This document shows positions 11,107 through 23,220 of a stretch of 64,000 bases of DNA, piece after piece; position 1 is the first letter of the stretch; every line of letters starts with the position of its first letter. The position numbers and the translations under genes are program-made. The DNA is from Labia minor (taxonomy: Eukaryota > Arthropoda > Insecta > Dermaptera > Spongiphoridae), in the NCBI GenBank assembly GCA_963082975.1, contig OY720344.1, positions 65,066,546 to 65,130,545 on the forward strand, in the 5' to 3' direction. The notes under the pieces are model-generated. The model was not told the origin of the DNA and ran no database searches. It worked only from the letters and a program-made list of their open reading frames with translations.

Positions 11107-11990
11107 AGCTGAAGTTGGCGTTATTCACATCTATTTTTTCGAGGAATTCCTCGGGATTACCCAAGCGCATTTTTTTGAGGTCGCTCCAAGTTCTGCATCT
11201 TTTTAGTTTCAGGGATATCACCGCGATGATAAGTTGGTGATCAGTTCCGCAGTCCGCTCCTGGGTATGTTTTTATATTTTTCAGCGATGATCTCCATCTT
11301 GATTTGATCAGTATATAGTCAATTTGGTTTTTATATAGACCATTGGGCGATGTCCATGTATACAGGCGACGCCTGTGATATTGGAATGTTGTGTTTGAGA
11401 TCGTAAGTTCGTTTTCTAAACAGAACTGTATCAGTCTTGATCCACGATCATTTCTTTCTCCAATTCCATATTTACCAACAACATTTCTGATATGATCGTC
11501 ATCTTTAGTACTGCCAACCTTAGCATTAAAATCGCCCGCTATCAACACCAATTCACGATTAGGTATCGCTCCCAGCGCAGAATCTAGATCTCTGTAGAAA
11601 CCTTCAATCACTTCATCATCGGCATCTGTTGTAGGGGCATAGATTTGAACAATGTTCAAAATAACAGGTTGCGTGTTCAACCTTAGAGTCATCATTCGGT
11701 CGTTGATGGCTGAATATCCTAGAACGCAGCTCGACAGAGCCTTGTTCACAATGATAGCAACACCATTTCGGGATTGATTTGTCTGACCAGAGAAAAAAAT
11801 TGTTTCCTGATGTTGTTTGAAAGTGGCCGTTATCCCTCCAATGAGTCTCGCACAGTCCCACAAGTGAGACTCCCAGACGATCCATCAGTCTCTCCACAAT
11901 CTGGAGCTTTCCCGCCTGTAGGAGACCTCAGACATTCCAAGATCCTATCTTCACTGGTGTTCTACTATTAACTCTCGTCGTAGCTGACCT
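11075..11990 (-). pseudogene. RTE LINE endonuclease region
   Basis: Starts around VKIGSWNV-GLLQAGKLQIVE and continues with LVGLCETHWRD, VLIAGDFNAKVG, YTWTSPNG...QIDYIL and CGTDHQLI. These are the ordered motifs of apurinic-type (exonuclease/endonuclease/phosphatase) LINE endonucleases: N in SWNV, E in CETHW, GDFN, and the SDH-like TDH. It nicks the target to prime reverse transcription. A stop lies between SWNV and GLLQ, and a frame change follows near 11620-11860, so no functional enzyme is encoded. Confidence 0.8.
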
Positions 11991-12911
11991 CCCCGGAGAT
12001 CCGAATGGAGGTCTTGATCCGGAACATTTAACTGCAACAGGAGTCATAGGGTGTTCATGGGAAAATTTGACCGAAGTGGTTTCCCCTTGCCTTCTTCGGT
12101 GTAGGATACAGCCGCCCCTAACCTGGAGAACAGACGCTACTGAGTTTCGCCATAGCTGGCTTAAGAGAAGAGAAATTAAATAGTAAGAAATGAAAGACCC
12201 CTAGCCCTCGGAAACCTAATAGCGTCGGGGTCGGAAGAAACAAGAGTTGGCCAAGGGAGGCCAGATAGGAAAGATAAAAGTAAGATATCTAGTACAAGTA
12301 AGTGGAAGCAATACTAGATATGGCTTGGGACCTCATGGATGGCAATCCATATGCTCATAAGTTATGAGCCCCTCAAGGGAATATGTAAGATCACCCAGCG
12401 CGCAATATAAACCGCCCGCCACAAGCCACTGATAGGAAAAAAGGAAATTGTTATTTATTTATTTTATAATATTAGTAAATATTAATCGGGATTAGTTATT
12501 AATAGAAATAAATAAATAAAGGATTTAAAACAGGAGTGGTAGAGGGGGGAGAAGGAGTGGAGTACTTGCTTGGTAGGACGTTGAACCCTGAATTGAACTC
12601 GGAATTAGATGACAAAAATAAAATTAAAATAATGATCATTATCACCATCACTAATTATATTTATTAATGGGTTCATATACCCATCAGTCTCAGTACCGAG
12701 AATTACCCATTAAGGATCCATCGTGCCCACCTTGGTAGCAATTGATCCCAGCTGTGCCCCATTGTAAAGAGCACTTCAAGATTAGTAAAATGATGTAAAA
12801 CTTACCACCAGTTTTAACAAATACCCCAAGGAAAAACGGATGGGAATCAGAAGCGATGCGCCACACGTCCGACCAGCGCCGAGTTCACTCACATAATGAA
12901 AAAAAAAAAAA

Positions 12912-12925
12912 AAAAATACTCGTAC
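12912..12925. repeat. Target-site duplication, right copy, of the RTE LINE
   Basis: AAAAATACTCGTAC, identical to 9052-9065. Confidence 0.85.
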
Positions 12926-12926
12926 A

Positions 12927-13100
12927 ATAAATATTAAAATAATCTATTTCTAAAAATCTTTATCATTTCAAAAATTATAAGTAATTAATTTTAATTTATT
13001 TATTTTTAGAAAGATATTTAAAAAATACAATATAATCTAAAAATATTATTAAATTAATTTTATTGGTATTTCATTTTTAAAAATTATAAAATAAATACTT
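12927..13100. repeat. Inverted copy of the AT-rich repeat at 8517-8708
   Basis: The reverse complement (GATTATATTGTATTTTTTAA, then AAATGATAAAGATTTTTAGA) matches 8525-8640 closely, and its other part (AATGAAATACCAATAAAATT) matches 8648-8680. The two repeats are in opposite orientation about 4.3 kb apart, with the RTE LINE between them. Confidence 0.7.
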
Positions 13101-13109
13101 ATATGTTGA

Positions 13110-13945
13110 GTTAATAAAAACAAGAAGGAAAAAACTTTAGATAATTTTTTTCTTTTATGGGGAAATGTGTTAAATTAATCTTTAGTTGTGGAAGATAACT
13201 AATTAACAAAGAGCTTGTGCTCGTCTAGTTTCTATAAATAGTAATAAAACTGTCACCAAAGGAAGAACTACTGTCGGGCTTTCTGGAATTAAATGGGGGG
13301 ACAGGAGTGTAGGCAAGTGCTTTGCGACATAAGAATTGAAGAGGAAATACTTTACCGGAAGCTTGTCATCAGTTCCCTGGGGCCATTAAAACCTTGTTGA
13401 AAGCATTTCATCTCTCCAAGGCCTCGGCCTAGATATTAATTCAACAACCCATATTGGATAATTTTGCCATTGACAGTTATAATTTCCATTATAAAAGAAA
13501 AATTGACTTTGCAAAATTTAATTTTCCACTAATTTCATTGTACGATAATAAAACATGAAGGTTCGTTAATCAATTATATGAGAAATTAAAAATTTATTAT
13601 TATATACATATTTAATAACAATAAAGCATTTAAATTAAAATTTAAATTTAATTTACAAAAATTATTATATCCAAATTAATTATGGATAAAATCAAATTCT
13701 ATTACTAATTAATTGCTTTGAATGATCTTAATTTTGAATAGATTCGATAGAATTGTTTACTTGTACTACAAATGTAATAAATTTCACCTTACCCCCCCCC
13801 AAAAAAAAATATATATATTTTTATTTTATTGTATATTAATTTTATTTAATGCCTATTGTTAAAGCCTCTCCCTGATTTAGATTTATTTATTTTAATATCA
13901 ATTTATTTTTACATAATTTTTATAAGTTTTTCTTTTTTTATATAT
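13110..13945. other. Intergenic stretch without a recognised gene
   Basis: A mixed block at 13250-13450 has no recognisable coding content; the rest is AT-rich with a C10/A9 run near 13794-13810. Confidence 0.4.
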
Positions 13946-13949
13946 TTTT

Positions 13950-14207
13950 TGTATATTTATATGCAAACACGTGATCAGATTGTTTTGTAGCTAAGTTGAC
14001 TATGCACAAAGGGTCACGTGATCCCTTACAGCCAATCACCTTGCTGCATTTGGTAGATTTTGGCCAAGGGCTACTTCCCTTGGCTTCGGAGAGTTGATCA
14101 CCCACTTGCTTTTAGGACGTGCTGTTGTTCACATGCTTTTGACTTTTTAGCTGTGAATTTGCCATTTTAGATTTGTAGTTGACCACGTTTTTGCAAACTG
14201 TGTTCAG
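13950..14207 (+). promoter_or_regulatory. Candidate promoter and leader exon with paired CACGTGATC boxes
   Basis: Two CACGTGATC E-boxes (13968-13976, 14015-14023) and a CCAAT word (14032-14036) precede a moderately GC-rich block that ends in TTCAG|GTATTA, a possible splice donor at 14208. A pyrimidine-rich TTTGCAG acceptor follows at about 14442. No protein is recognisable. It could be the start of the host gene or of a non-coding transcript, or an old repeat. Confidence 0.25.
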
Positions 14208-15040
14208 GTATTATTATTATTATTTTGTAAACTTGTTTTGTTTTAGCTGAGTACTAGCTAGCATTTATTCCTTTTTATTTTTATATTTAATTTGTAAATT
14301 CTAAGGATTATCTCCTTTTAATTTTTATATCAATTTCATTTTTTATTTTTTATTAATTTTCTTTTCATTAAATATTATAACGTGGCAACGAACTTTTTTC
14401 TTTTATTTGTAAAAAAGTGAACCTAACTTTTCCTTTGCAGATCCATATGTTAGCATCGGATATTTTGATTAATTTAATTTTATTTTTATTTCTTCCTGAT
14501 CTTGGTTCTCCAAGGCGAAACGCCTTAGCACTGATAGTCAAACGTACTGCACTCTTTCAGTGAAATTTATTTCAGGGTTCCTTTCCCAACTTATTTTATT
14601 TCCAACCGGTGAGAAAAAGTTGAGAATTCTTTTTTTAACTCCTTCACTAGTGGCACAGGTGATCCGACAGGCTCAACAATATTTTATTTTGTTTCGGCTT
14701 GTCCACCTATCATTAATGATTATTATTAAAATAATTGATGTTACATTTATTTTTATTTTTATTACCAGAGTTTGGACATTCTCATTAATACTATAGGAAA
14801 ACAGTCACTAACTTTTGATGGGTTTAGGATTAGGAAGAGAATTCACTTTGATTTTCATGCCTTTATAACGTCACTAACTGCCTTATAATGTGGCATATTA
14901 GGGCCTATTATTCTACAAGCAAGCCCTAACATTTTGCTGTTACATTTTAAATTGATTCTACATCAATTTTTATGAACTTGGTGAAGTTCAACAGTAGTTT
15001 TATCAATGTGTTTCGAGCATGAATTTCTAAATTTAATTTA
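14208..15040. other. Unassigned sequence between the candidate leader and the first hAT element
   Basis: Includes a possible acceptor (TTTGCAG near 14442) and a moderately complex block 14500-14770 without recognisable protein. I see nothing I can name. Confidence 0.35.
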
Positions 15041-15052
15041 TTAAGTATTAAT

Positions 15053-15715
15053 TAGGGCTTACAATACCGAACTAAAATCTTAATACAGGTATTTGGTATT
15101 TGAAATTTGAAATACCGGGATACCGGTATTAATACCGGTATTATTAATAATAAATTTACTAGCTATATTTCTACTTACCTCAGTTGTTATATTGACTTTT
15201 TAACAAATAATATATGAAACCCAATAAATATTGTTCTGAAATGAGTAGATATTATTTATTTTATTATATAGAGAGTAGGAGTAGATAGATACAAAAAAAC
15301 GTACAAGTAAAATAAAGTAAATATTAAATTCTATGTTACATTTTACATATAATAGGCTCGTATGGTATTATATAATTGAAGAATTAAATATAATTAAAGA
15401 AGTAAGAAATATAAAAATATAAATTGAAAGAATTTAATATTAATAACTTGCGATTTGTTTATTAAAGTTTGCTCTTAAAAAATACAACGAATCAAGCGTT
15501 TCATCATCAAGCGAGGACCGAATTTTCGTACAAATATAACCAGCGGCCGAAAAAGCTCTTTCTGATTGTACACTTGTCGGCACTATTGCCATTAAAACAT
15601 CATACACATTTTGTAAATTCGTAAATTCGAATACCAAAATACCGGTATTTTTACATAAATACCGGTTTTTAATACCGGACAAAAAACGTCCGGGATCCCG
15701 GTATTGTAAGCCCTA
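15053..15715 (-). mobile_element. hAT transposon remnant with 8-bp target duplication
   Basis: Inverted termini TAGGGCTTACAATACCG and CGGTATTGTAAGCCCTA, flanked by a perfect 8-bp duplication GTATTAAT (15045-15052 and 15716-15723). Several ATACCGGTATT palindromes lie near both ends. At 663 bp it is an internally deleted derivative that keeps only the end of the transposase gene. Confidence 0.9.
15440..15682 (-). pseudogene. hAT transposase C-terminal dimerisation region
   Basis: Encodes PTSVQSERAFSAAGYICTKI, then RSSLDDETLDSLYFLRANF. The SERAFS(A/T)AG....K.R.SL......L.FL.AN pattern is the hallmark of the hAT C-terminal dimerisation domain. The DDE catalytic part and the zinc finger are absent, so it cannot transpose itself. 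Confidence 0.85.
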
Positions 15716-15787
15716 GTATTAATTTAATGCCAAAATATAAAATTTAATAAAGTATAAATATAAATTATAAATAAAAAGAGTCTATAG

Positions 15788-16755
15788 CACCCCTTCTTGA
15801 GAACCCCTTCTCAACCTTTCAGGCATTGTGTCCCCTTAGAACACTGATGTGAGGTCACGCCCCCCACAGGGGGGCTGTTTCAGAGTATCGCAAAATCGCC
15901 TGACCTTTTTCTTTTAGAACCATTTTGAAAAAAATTGAAAAAAATAAATAATTAAAAAAAAATTAAGTTACAGTGTTTTATTTATAAATGCATTAAAAAT
16001 GCACTAAATTAAAGAGCCTAATTAAAATGAATAAGTTAATTAATTTTCTAGGGATCTCTCAAATAAAACTCTTGCATTTAATTTTTAATTTTGTCACCAT
16101 TTTTAATTTAAATGCAAGTGTTTTATTTGAGAGATCCCTAGAAAATTAATTAACTAATTCATTTTAATTAGGCTCTTTATTCAAAGAATCTAGAATCTAG
16201 ACTATTGTTGTTGGAGTACTAAGTAGGCGGACCATTGTACAACCCCATCAAGAAGAAGAATATACATATTGAGGCTAACAGAAAAATTACTTTCTAGTTT
16301 TTAGTGCATTTATAAATATTACACTGTAACTTAATTTTTTTTTAATTATTTATTTTATTTTTAATTTTTTAGTAAATAAATTTTTAAGGTTTTAAGTTTT
16401 ATTTGAATATACTTTGAGATTATAAATGATATTTAATGATGGGTTAAAATTTATTAATTAAATTATTAATTAATTAATTAAGAAAATGAAAACTTTATTT
16501 CATATTCATGTTTTGTCGTCCAAATCTGAAAAGTGTGCAAAGTTTTAGTTCGATTCATCAACTGCAACTGTGTTAAAAATGAGTTACTAGATTTGAACCA
16601 TACAGACAACCAAGCAAGTTAAATAAAACACTAAAAATATCGGAAATGTTCAAAAAGTTTGGCCTGAAAATCATCTAACCTTTATTTTTACGGCAAAATT
16701 TTCAAAAGTTTGCAGGCACTTGATATGCTCGCGACCCCCAGGTTGAGAACCGCTG
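15788..16755. mobile_element. Fold-back hAT-type MITE with 8-bp target duplication
   Basis: Flanked by perfect GTCTATAG duplications (15780-15787 and 16756-16763). Termini begin CACCCCTTCTTGAGAACC and end GGTTGAGAACCGCTG, the familiar 'TTCTCAACC' hAT end. No coding capacity. The core is a long palindrome (15945-16345). Confidence 0.85.
15945..16345. repeat. Nested long inverted repeat in the hAT MITE
   Basis: Inner arms: AAAGAGCCTAATTAAAATGA (16013 onward) to TCTTGCATTTA pair with their reverse complement ending at GGCTCTTT (about 16181), roughly 70 bp per arm with a 30-base loop. Outer arms: AATTAAGTTACAGTGT... at 15960 pair with ...ACACTGTAACTTAATT at 16320-16337. Confidence 0.8.
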
Positions 16756-16763
16756 GTCTATAG

Positions 16764-18150
16764 GAATAGAAAATGCCTTGAAATGAAAGGGCCCTTCCAA
16801 ACGTTTTGCCTACTTTGCAGGGGAAAAGAATAGAAATTTCCAATTTCAACTATTAAAAATACCAAGATATACTTTTGTAAAATAATAATATTTCAATTTA
16901 ACTTAAGTTAGTTATTCTATGATAAATGGTTTCATTTTTTTAAATATAATTTATACTTATAAAAAATCGCGAATTGAAATGTAAGAAAGAAATGTTTATG
17001 CATAATCTGTGTAAGATAGGTGTATAAGGTTCCAATGTAAGTATAAAATAATTGAATAATTGATGTGAATATAATTTAATCAAATTGAACAAAATCAAAT
17101 TCATGTAAATAGATATGCGACTAATTAAATATTTTAACATACTTTGAAAATTCAATCGCAAATCACTTGAAAAAAATAATAAACAAATGAAAAGTAAAAA
17201 TATGTATATAGAAACTAATATGAAAGAATTGGGAAAGTAAGAATAATGATTAAATTAATGGCTCATCATGATAAAGACTAGGGAATATGAACATGAATTT
17301 GTGTATGATTTAGAAATATAGATATACCTATTTGTTTAGTTATAAAATAATTAAATGATTATCAATAAACTGTTTAATAGCAAATCAATTATTCATTGAA
17401 AATCATATATTCCTTATATATACTAATTATCTAAAATTTATTTTAGGAGAAAATTATAATTCAAGTACATTTTAATAATATAATGAATTAAAATTGATGA
17501 ATAGGTCAAGTATTTTTTTTTTAATTTTCATAATATGGTATGACATTTTTCATTTAAATTTGTAAAAATATTTCGTATAACCAAAAATAATTAGAGATTA
17601 TATATAATAAATATCAAGATGGATGTCTGTTTTTCATACAGGGATTATTTTTTAATTTATTTTTAGAAAAAAATTATAAAAATAAACGTTGTATTTTTTT
17701 ATATTTGAAAATGAAATGTCAATGAAGGAGATGTGTGCTGAGACTGCTCAAGGTTATAAAAGAAGATAGGATTTATTCTTTTTTATAATGTAGGAGTATA
17801 ATAAAAAAAATAAATAAAAATGAAACCATTGTATTATTACTTCCAATCTCCCTGTTATATCCAAAATATAGAATAATTTCTTTTTTTTATTCCAAATTTG
17901 TTTATACCTAAAAACTATTTTGATTTTTATTTTATTTTAAAAATATTAATGTTTAATAAACTACTATCTGTTATTTAGAATTATATTTCAAAATAAAAAT
18001 AGATAATAACTTAATTAATGTAATTTATTAATTTATTTAATTTGAAATCTAAACTAAATCAATAAAATTAACAATAAAATTAAAATAAAAATTAAGTATT
18101 CACTTTCAAACATTTATATTTTTAGTATCAGTTTTTGTTTAAATATTCTA
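16764..18150. other. AT-rich intergenic stretch
   Basis: Very low complexity; open frames here are by-products of AT bias. Nothing recognised. Confidence 0.4.
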
Positions 18151-18152
18151 TC

Positions 18153-18196
18153 TATCTATCTCTGTGACTCTTCGGAACTCGAAAGTTCTTGGCCCT
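18153..18196 (-). mobile_element. LINE family X copy b, 3' tail only
   Basis: Reverse complement of the family X end (GGGCCAAGAACTTTCGAGTT followed by AGATAGATAGAT). Only about 44 bases, an extreme 5' truncation. Confidence 0.55.
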
Positions 18197-18454
18197 AGCA
18201 AATAAATAATAAATAAATAATAAATAATATGATATTTAAATATTCTATACTACTTTAAATTGATTGAATAAGTTGTATTGTTAAATATATTTATATGTTT
18301 CATTTATTTGATAATCCAATATAATCATAGAATTTTTTAAGAATGTCTTTTGGAAATAATTTACTCAAAATTGGTTGTGGCGATTATTATTAAAATATAT
18401 TTCCAATGATTATTATGAGGATTTAAATAGAATTAGTCTAATTGGTGACTTTTT

Positions 18455-19008
18455 ACTATCTCGCCAGAGTAATGTGATCACGAAAATTTGTTTGATGTTT
18501 TTATACGTTTTGTAGGTGCCTGAGTCATTTTCACTAAGGTTGAGAAAAATGTCTGTTTGTGTGTGTGTGTGTATGTAGACAAGATTAAACAAAAACAGTT
18601 TAAGCTAGAATAATCAAATTTGGTACTCGGGCATTATTCAAAATTCGTAATTTTCTATCAACTTTTAAGTAAAGCAGCTCATCCATCATTATGTCATTAC
18701 CTACAACAATTTGATTTTTTTCCTCTAAACGTCTAAACTGACCGTAAAAATAAAGATATATGTTTGATAGTTTTTCACATGATTAAAAATTGATTGAATC
18801 GCTGAAAGTACCGGAATTAATTTTTTAAATTTTGACTTAGAAATGAAGTGAAAGGTTTTAAATTTAAATTTAATATATGTTAATTGATTAATCTAATTCA
18901 ATTATACTTAATTTATAATTTAATTAATTTAATGTAATTTAAATTTAATAATTATATATTAATTAATCCAATTTAAATTTGTGAGATAATCGAGTGGAGA
19001 CACTCCAG
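18455..19008 (+). mobile_element. Helentron-like family B copy 1
   Basis: Starts TTTT|ACTATCTCGCCAGAG and ends GTGAGATAATCGAGTGGAGA-CACTCCAG. A short (TG)n tract at 18552-18574 lies at the same relative place as the long (TG)n of copy 2. The inner inverted motif (GTGAGATAAT) has two differences from the perfect GCGAGATAGT of copy 2. The 3' hairpin GAGTG-GAGA-CACTC is intact. No coding capacity. Confidence 0.7.
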
Positions 19009-19009
19009 A

Positions 19010-21055
19010 TTTTTTAAGATGTTATCAATAAAATCAATTAACTTGATATTATATAATTAAATATATATATAACAATCAAAATAATTTAAGTATTGATTTA
19101 GAATGAAAATTTGATCAATAAATTTCTCATCATTTTTAGACAGGTTATATTATATTTATTTGTCCCGAATGATAAATTAATATTCTTCAGCCATTTTTCA
19201 AAAAATTACATATTATATATATGAATTAACTTTATTTGTTATAAGGATTCTTAAAATAATATTTTCTTTTAAGCATATGTTTTTTGTATAAGTTTCATAT
19301 TAATAATAATTAATGTAATAAATAGAAAATGTTACTTTCTTTACTTTCATTCTCACTATCTGAAAAATAAATTATCCTGTTCATTTTAAAAAAATCAAGC
19401 AAATAAAAAAAGAATAGAAAAGGTTGAAGGGGGGGAAAGAAGCTAAAGGTGAAGGGCTGACTGCCAAGGGCACTAGTCAACATTTGTCCTCTCACATCGA
19501 GCAATAAAAGCCCTTTTATTCAAATATCCCACTTTCTCTCTCTTTCTCTCTTGTCCTCTGTAAAAATGTAAATATATATAAGTATATATATATATATATT
19601 AGTTTAACGAGTTGTAAAGAAATTACGTAATAAAACTTTTACTCTGATTTTACATTTTCATAGAATTTATATGTCATGAAATATGTTTAAAGTTTATGTA
19701 ATTAGGGAAAAATTTCTTTAACTTTAGAACACTTTCATTTTTTTTATTGTTTTAATGTTTTATTTTAAGAATTATTTATATACGTATCACAAATGAATTA
19801 TTTAAGCTCTTTTAATTTTAATTTCTAAAACTTATTTAGGATATTTACAATTTATTTAAGGATGTTTTTCAGTTAAATGCTAAAAAAGAAAAACTTTTTT
19901 TTTAATATTTTTCATAACTCATTAGATGTGAATATATTTATATTGTTATTTAAATGCGGGGTGGTACAAATTTACACCATGTATCAATTGGCATCCCTCT
20001 CTAATTAAGACTTTCAATCACTTTGACAAATCTTTCCATTTCCTAACCCAAAATATTATGAAATATGGCAAGAATTATTGTAACCGTGTTTGTTTTAAAA
20101 GTAAATATCTTTTTTACTAACAGGTATATACATTATATTCTCAATATTATAAAAGAATATAAAACCAAAATTAAAGAAAAAAATAATCTGTTCTTCTTTG
20201 CTTGTTTATTTTGTTTTCTTAGTATATCAACAAAATTTTCACAAGCTCCCTTTAATAACGAATTTAATAACATTTCCTTTTCTCTATTGGAAGTAAATTA
20301 ATTCATATATAACAAAAACTGAAATAATTCTGAGTGAAACTCTCTCAAATATTAAAATGAGAGTTTAAATAAATTGGAGAAAAGTTAGACAAACTGACTA
20401 ATGGAAACAAATTTTCAATTAATCCTTTCCCTTGGTATATATATATTGATTTAATATATAAGCTCAAAATTGATCACGGATCAGTTTTGTTCATATTTAT
20501 ATGAAAGAATGAAAATGTATTAGTATATTCTTAAATGTTTTTTAGTTTATATTTTATTTTAATGTGTGTGTGTGTACAGATAAACGTGTTTTTGTTATAA
20601 ATTTAATATATTTAATTAGTTTATGTCAATGTAAAATGAAAAAGTTTTGAAATAAAATTACAATTAAAATTTTAAAATTCACTCAATTAATAACAATAAA
20701 CATTCTTCATTATCCATTTATAATTAGATTCAATGGAAAATTGCATTAACAGAAAAATGATAAATATTATTATAATTGCTTTCATATTTCTTCATATAAA
20801 TATAAATTATAAAGAATCACTTTTTCACAATTTTTTTCTAGACAATACATCAAATTGATTTCAATTAAGTAGTTTTTTTATATTTGATGAACTTCATTGT
20901 ATAAAAGTAAAAACTTGAGATACCCTGGGTGATTTCTTTGTATTAAAAAAATGAAAAAAGGCAATTAAATTATTAATACTTAATTGATGAAATTGTGTGC
21001 AAGGTCTACAAACTTCATGCAATCATCAGGCATTCCAATTGATTTATAATTAAGG
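19010..21055. other. AT-rich intergenic stretch
   Basis: Includes a denser block at 19400-19560 with no recognisable content (short palindromic TGCCAAGGGCA, a C/T-rich tract) and a short (TG)n at 20562-20576. No supportable gene. Confidence 0.35.
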
Positions 21056-21059
21056 TTTT

Positions 21060-21219
21060 ATTTAACAAGGCGTTAGAGGGCGCTGACGCATTCCGAAAGG
21101 TACCTCCCCCACTTTTCACCCAATTGTCCATTTGTTGGACTTGTGCCTCGACACATGCATGGATATCGATAACCACGTCCTTTCCGTCGATTTTATACTT
21201 CCACTTTGACCTCTATACA
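21060..21219 (+). promoter_or_regulatory. Candidate 5' leader exon with GTAAGT donor
   Basis: A GC-richer block (GAGGGCGCTGACGCATTCCG, a C-rich run, then CCACGTCCTTTCCGTCG) ends in CTATACAA|GTAAGTT, a near-consensus donor, 13.5 kb upstream of the host exon 1 acceptor at 34716. Splicing the two would place the host ATG after an otherwise untranslated leader. The block's own open frame (21124-21318) has no recognisable protein. Transcript data would decide. Confidence 0.3.
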
Positions 21220-21319
21220 AGTAAGTTCAAACGGTTAGGATTGGAATTTCGACACCCCCTCCCCCCTTCACAATTTCTTCATCTTTATTTTATGATTTTC
21301 TTCCTTCTCAACATTTAAT

Positions 21320-22196
21320 TTTCCCATCATCTCCTTTTTACTCTATAAGTAATTTATAAGGTAAATAATACTAAAAGGGATTTTGTCTTGCAGTCTTAAA
21401 ATTAATTAAAATTCCTTTTAGAATATATTTGTCTTTGTTATTTTTTTAATCGTATGCTTTTAATGGTACCTTCTAAGCAATACGCAGCTTTACTTCCAAC
21501 CTCATTTTATATTAAATCATTTTTTTTAAATCATTGAATAGGAAAAAATGATGTCCGGAGTACTTTTGAATATCACTTTGATGTTATCAAATATTTAATT
21601 ACTAAAACTGGCTACCTTCTTTTAAATAATAAATAATAAATATGAAAAGTTTTTTTTTAATATGAATTAATTAGAAATATTTAGTATTATGTTTGGTTTT
21701 GTTTTTTAAATAAGGATCAATATTAATTAATTAGAATAAAAATATTTTTTTAAAAAACTGAAACTGAAAATTAAAAGATAAAAAGAAAATATTTAAAAAA
21801 GTAAAAAAAAGAGTTTTTTTTAATAAAATTAATTTACATTGTACATCTCTATTATAATATATTGAGAAATGACTGAGAAAACGATTAAATTATCCAAATA
21901 AATTATTAAAAGAAACAATTAACTGTTTAAAATATAACAAAATTATTTATTTATTTATTCTTAAATGTATATTTAAATTTTGTTGAAGTTAGACTAATAC
22001 TTTTAACGAATAAGATTTTTTTAATATAAATTATTATTATTATCCAATTTAAGCACGTTTTTCAGCATAATTGCGGGAATTATTAATATATAATTATTGT
22101 TATAAAATATTTTATCTAAAATAATGATATGTTGTTTATATTATCTACTTTTGTAATATGAGAATATAGCTTTATTTTCTTTTTAAACCTCACTAA

Positions 22197-22227
<31 letters not shown>

Positions 22228-23130
22228 ACAATACTTATTTATTGGGTTTTTTTTAAATGTTATGTTTATTAAAGTTAAGTGGAGAATTTATCTTTTTATT
22301 CATCTTTTTTTCTATATATAATTTGAATTATTTTATTATTTATAAATAATTTTTTATTTATTATTATAATGGAACAAGAAAATATTAAATAATTGATTTT
22401 TTTTAAAAAAAATAACGTTTCTATCTAGTTTATTACAATTTTTATTATTTTCATCAATCACATATGGAATCGAATAAAATTTTGTTATGTTTATTTGTTT
22501 ACTAACTCGATCAACATATATTACAAATAAACTAAGAGATAATTTACTAGTCACATTTTGAAAGTTAATTTTTTATATGTAATTTAATGACCCCTATCAT
22601 TATTCCTAAAATTATTGTAAATATGTCTTTTAGCAATTTTCAATTGATATGCAATGATAAACAAAAATCATTAAAATATTTAACTATTGATGTATAAAAT
22701 TAAATTTTGAAGATATTTATAAGTTATTTAGATAAACAACTATGAATAATTATAAGAATGACATCCCTAATTAAATTGTATACCATATTTTTATTTATTA
22801 TAAAAAAATTTAATGTAACATTTTATGAATATTTTATTGGATTCAAAGTACAATGTTTCACCAGGGACTATTATTCTATTTTTATGGGGAAAAGAACTGT
22901 CCACTAGAGAAGCAACAGTTGAAAGGGAGAACACCCTTACAAACTAGATATTCATTGGATCGAAAAATTTATTGAAAGCTTAGAAATAAATAATAAAACT
23001 ATTTATAAGAATTTAGATCATAAATTTCAAAATTATATTCTTCATTGATTAATAATTTTACCGGTATATGTAATTTATGAAGCGAATTTCAGCCATTATA
23101 AAACCTCTCTTGAAAAACAATAAAACAATA
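21320..23130. other. AT-rich intergenic stretch
   Basis: Low complexity, with an AATAAT run at 22196-22228. Nothing recognised. Confidence 0.4.
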
Positions 23131-23220
23131 TTGTTATTTGTATAAATCTATTTTATCCCTATTTCAATATTTTTTGCGATCCGGGTTTATAGCATCTTGG
23201 CCATTTGCAATAGAAACTAA

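Larger units (their letters stand above)
9066..12911 (-). mobile_element. Almost full-length RTE-type LINE
   Basis: A 3.85-kb element read on the - strand: 5' region about 12000-12911, endonuclease about 11075-11990, reverse transcriptase about 9850-10650, C-terminal region 9148-9702, and a 3' end of GAAGAAGAA at 9066-9074. A perfect 14-bp target duplication flanks it. Length, single polyprotein order and short-repeat 3' end fit the RTE clade. The 5' boundary carries an unusual run of 13 T (- strand). The coding region is spread over several frames with about four to five interruptions, so it is dead, but the intact duplication argues for moderate age. Confidence 0.8.

Noticed and set aside
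19437-19480. Short palindromic word TGCCAAGGGCA as a hairpin RNA
   Set aside because: Too short and imperfect to support a structured RNA.
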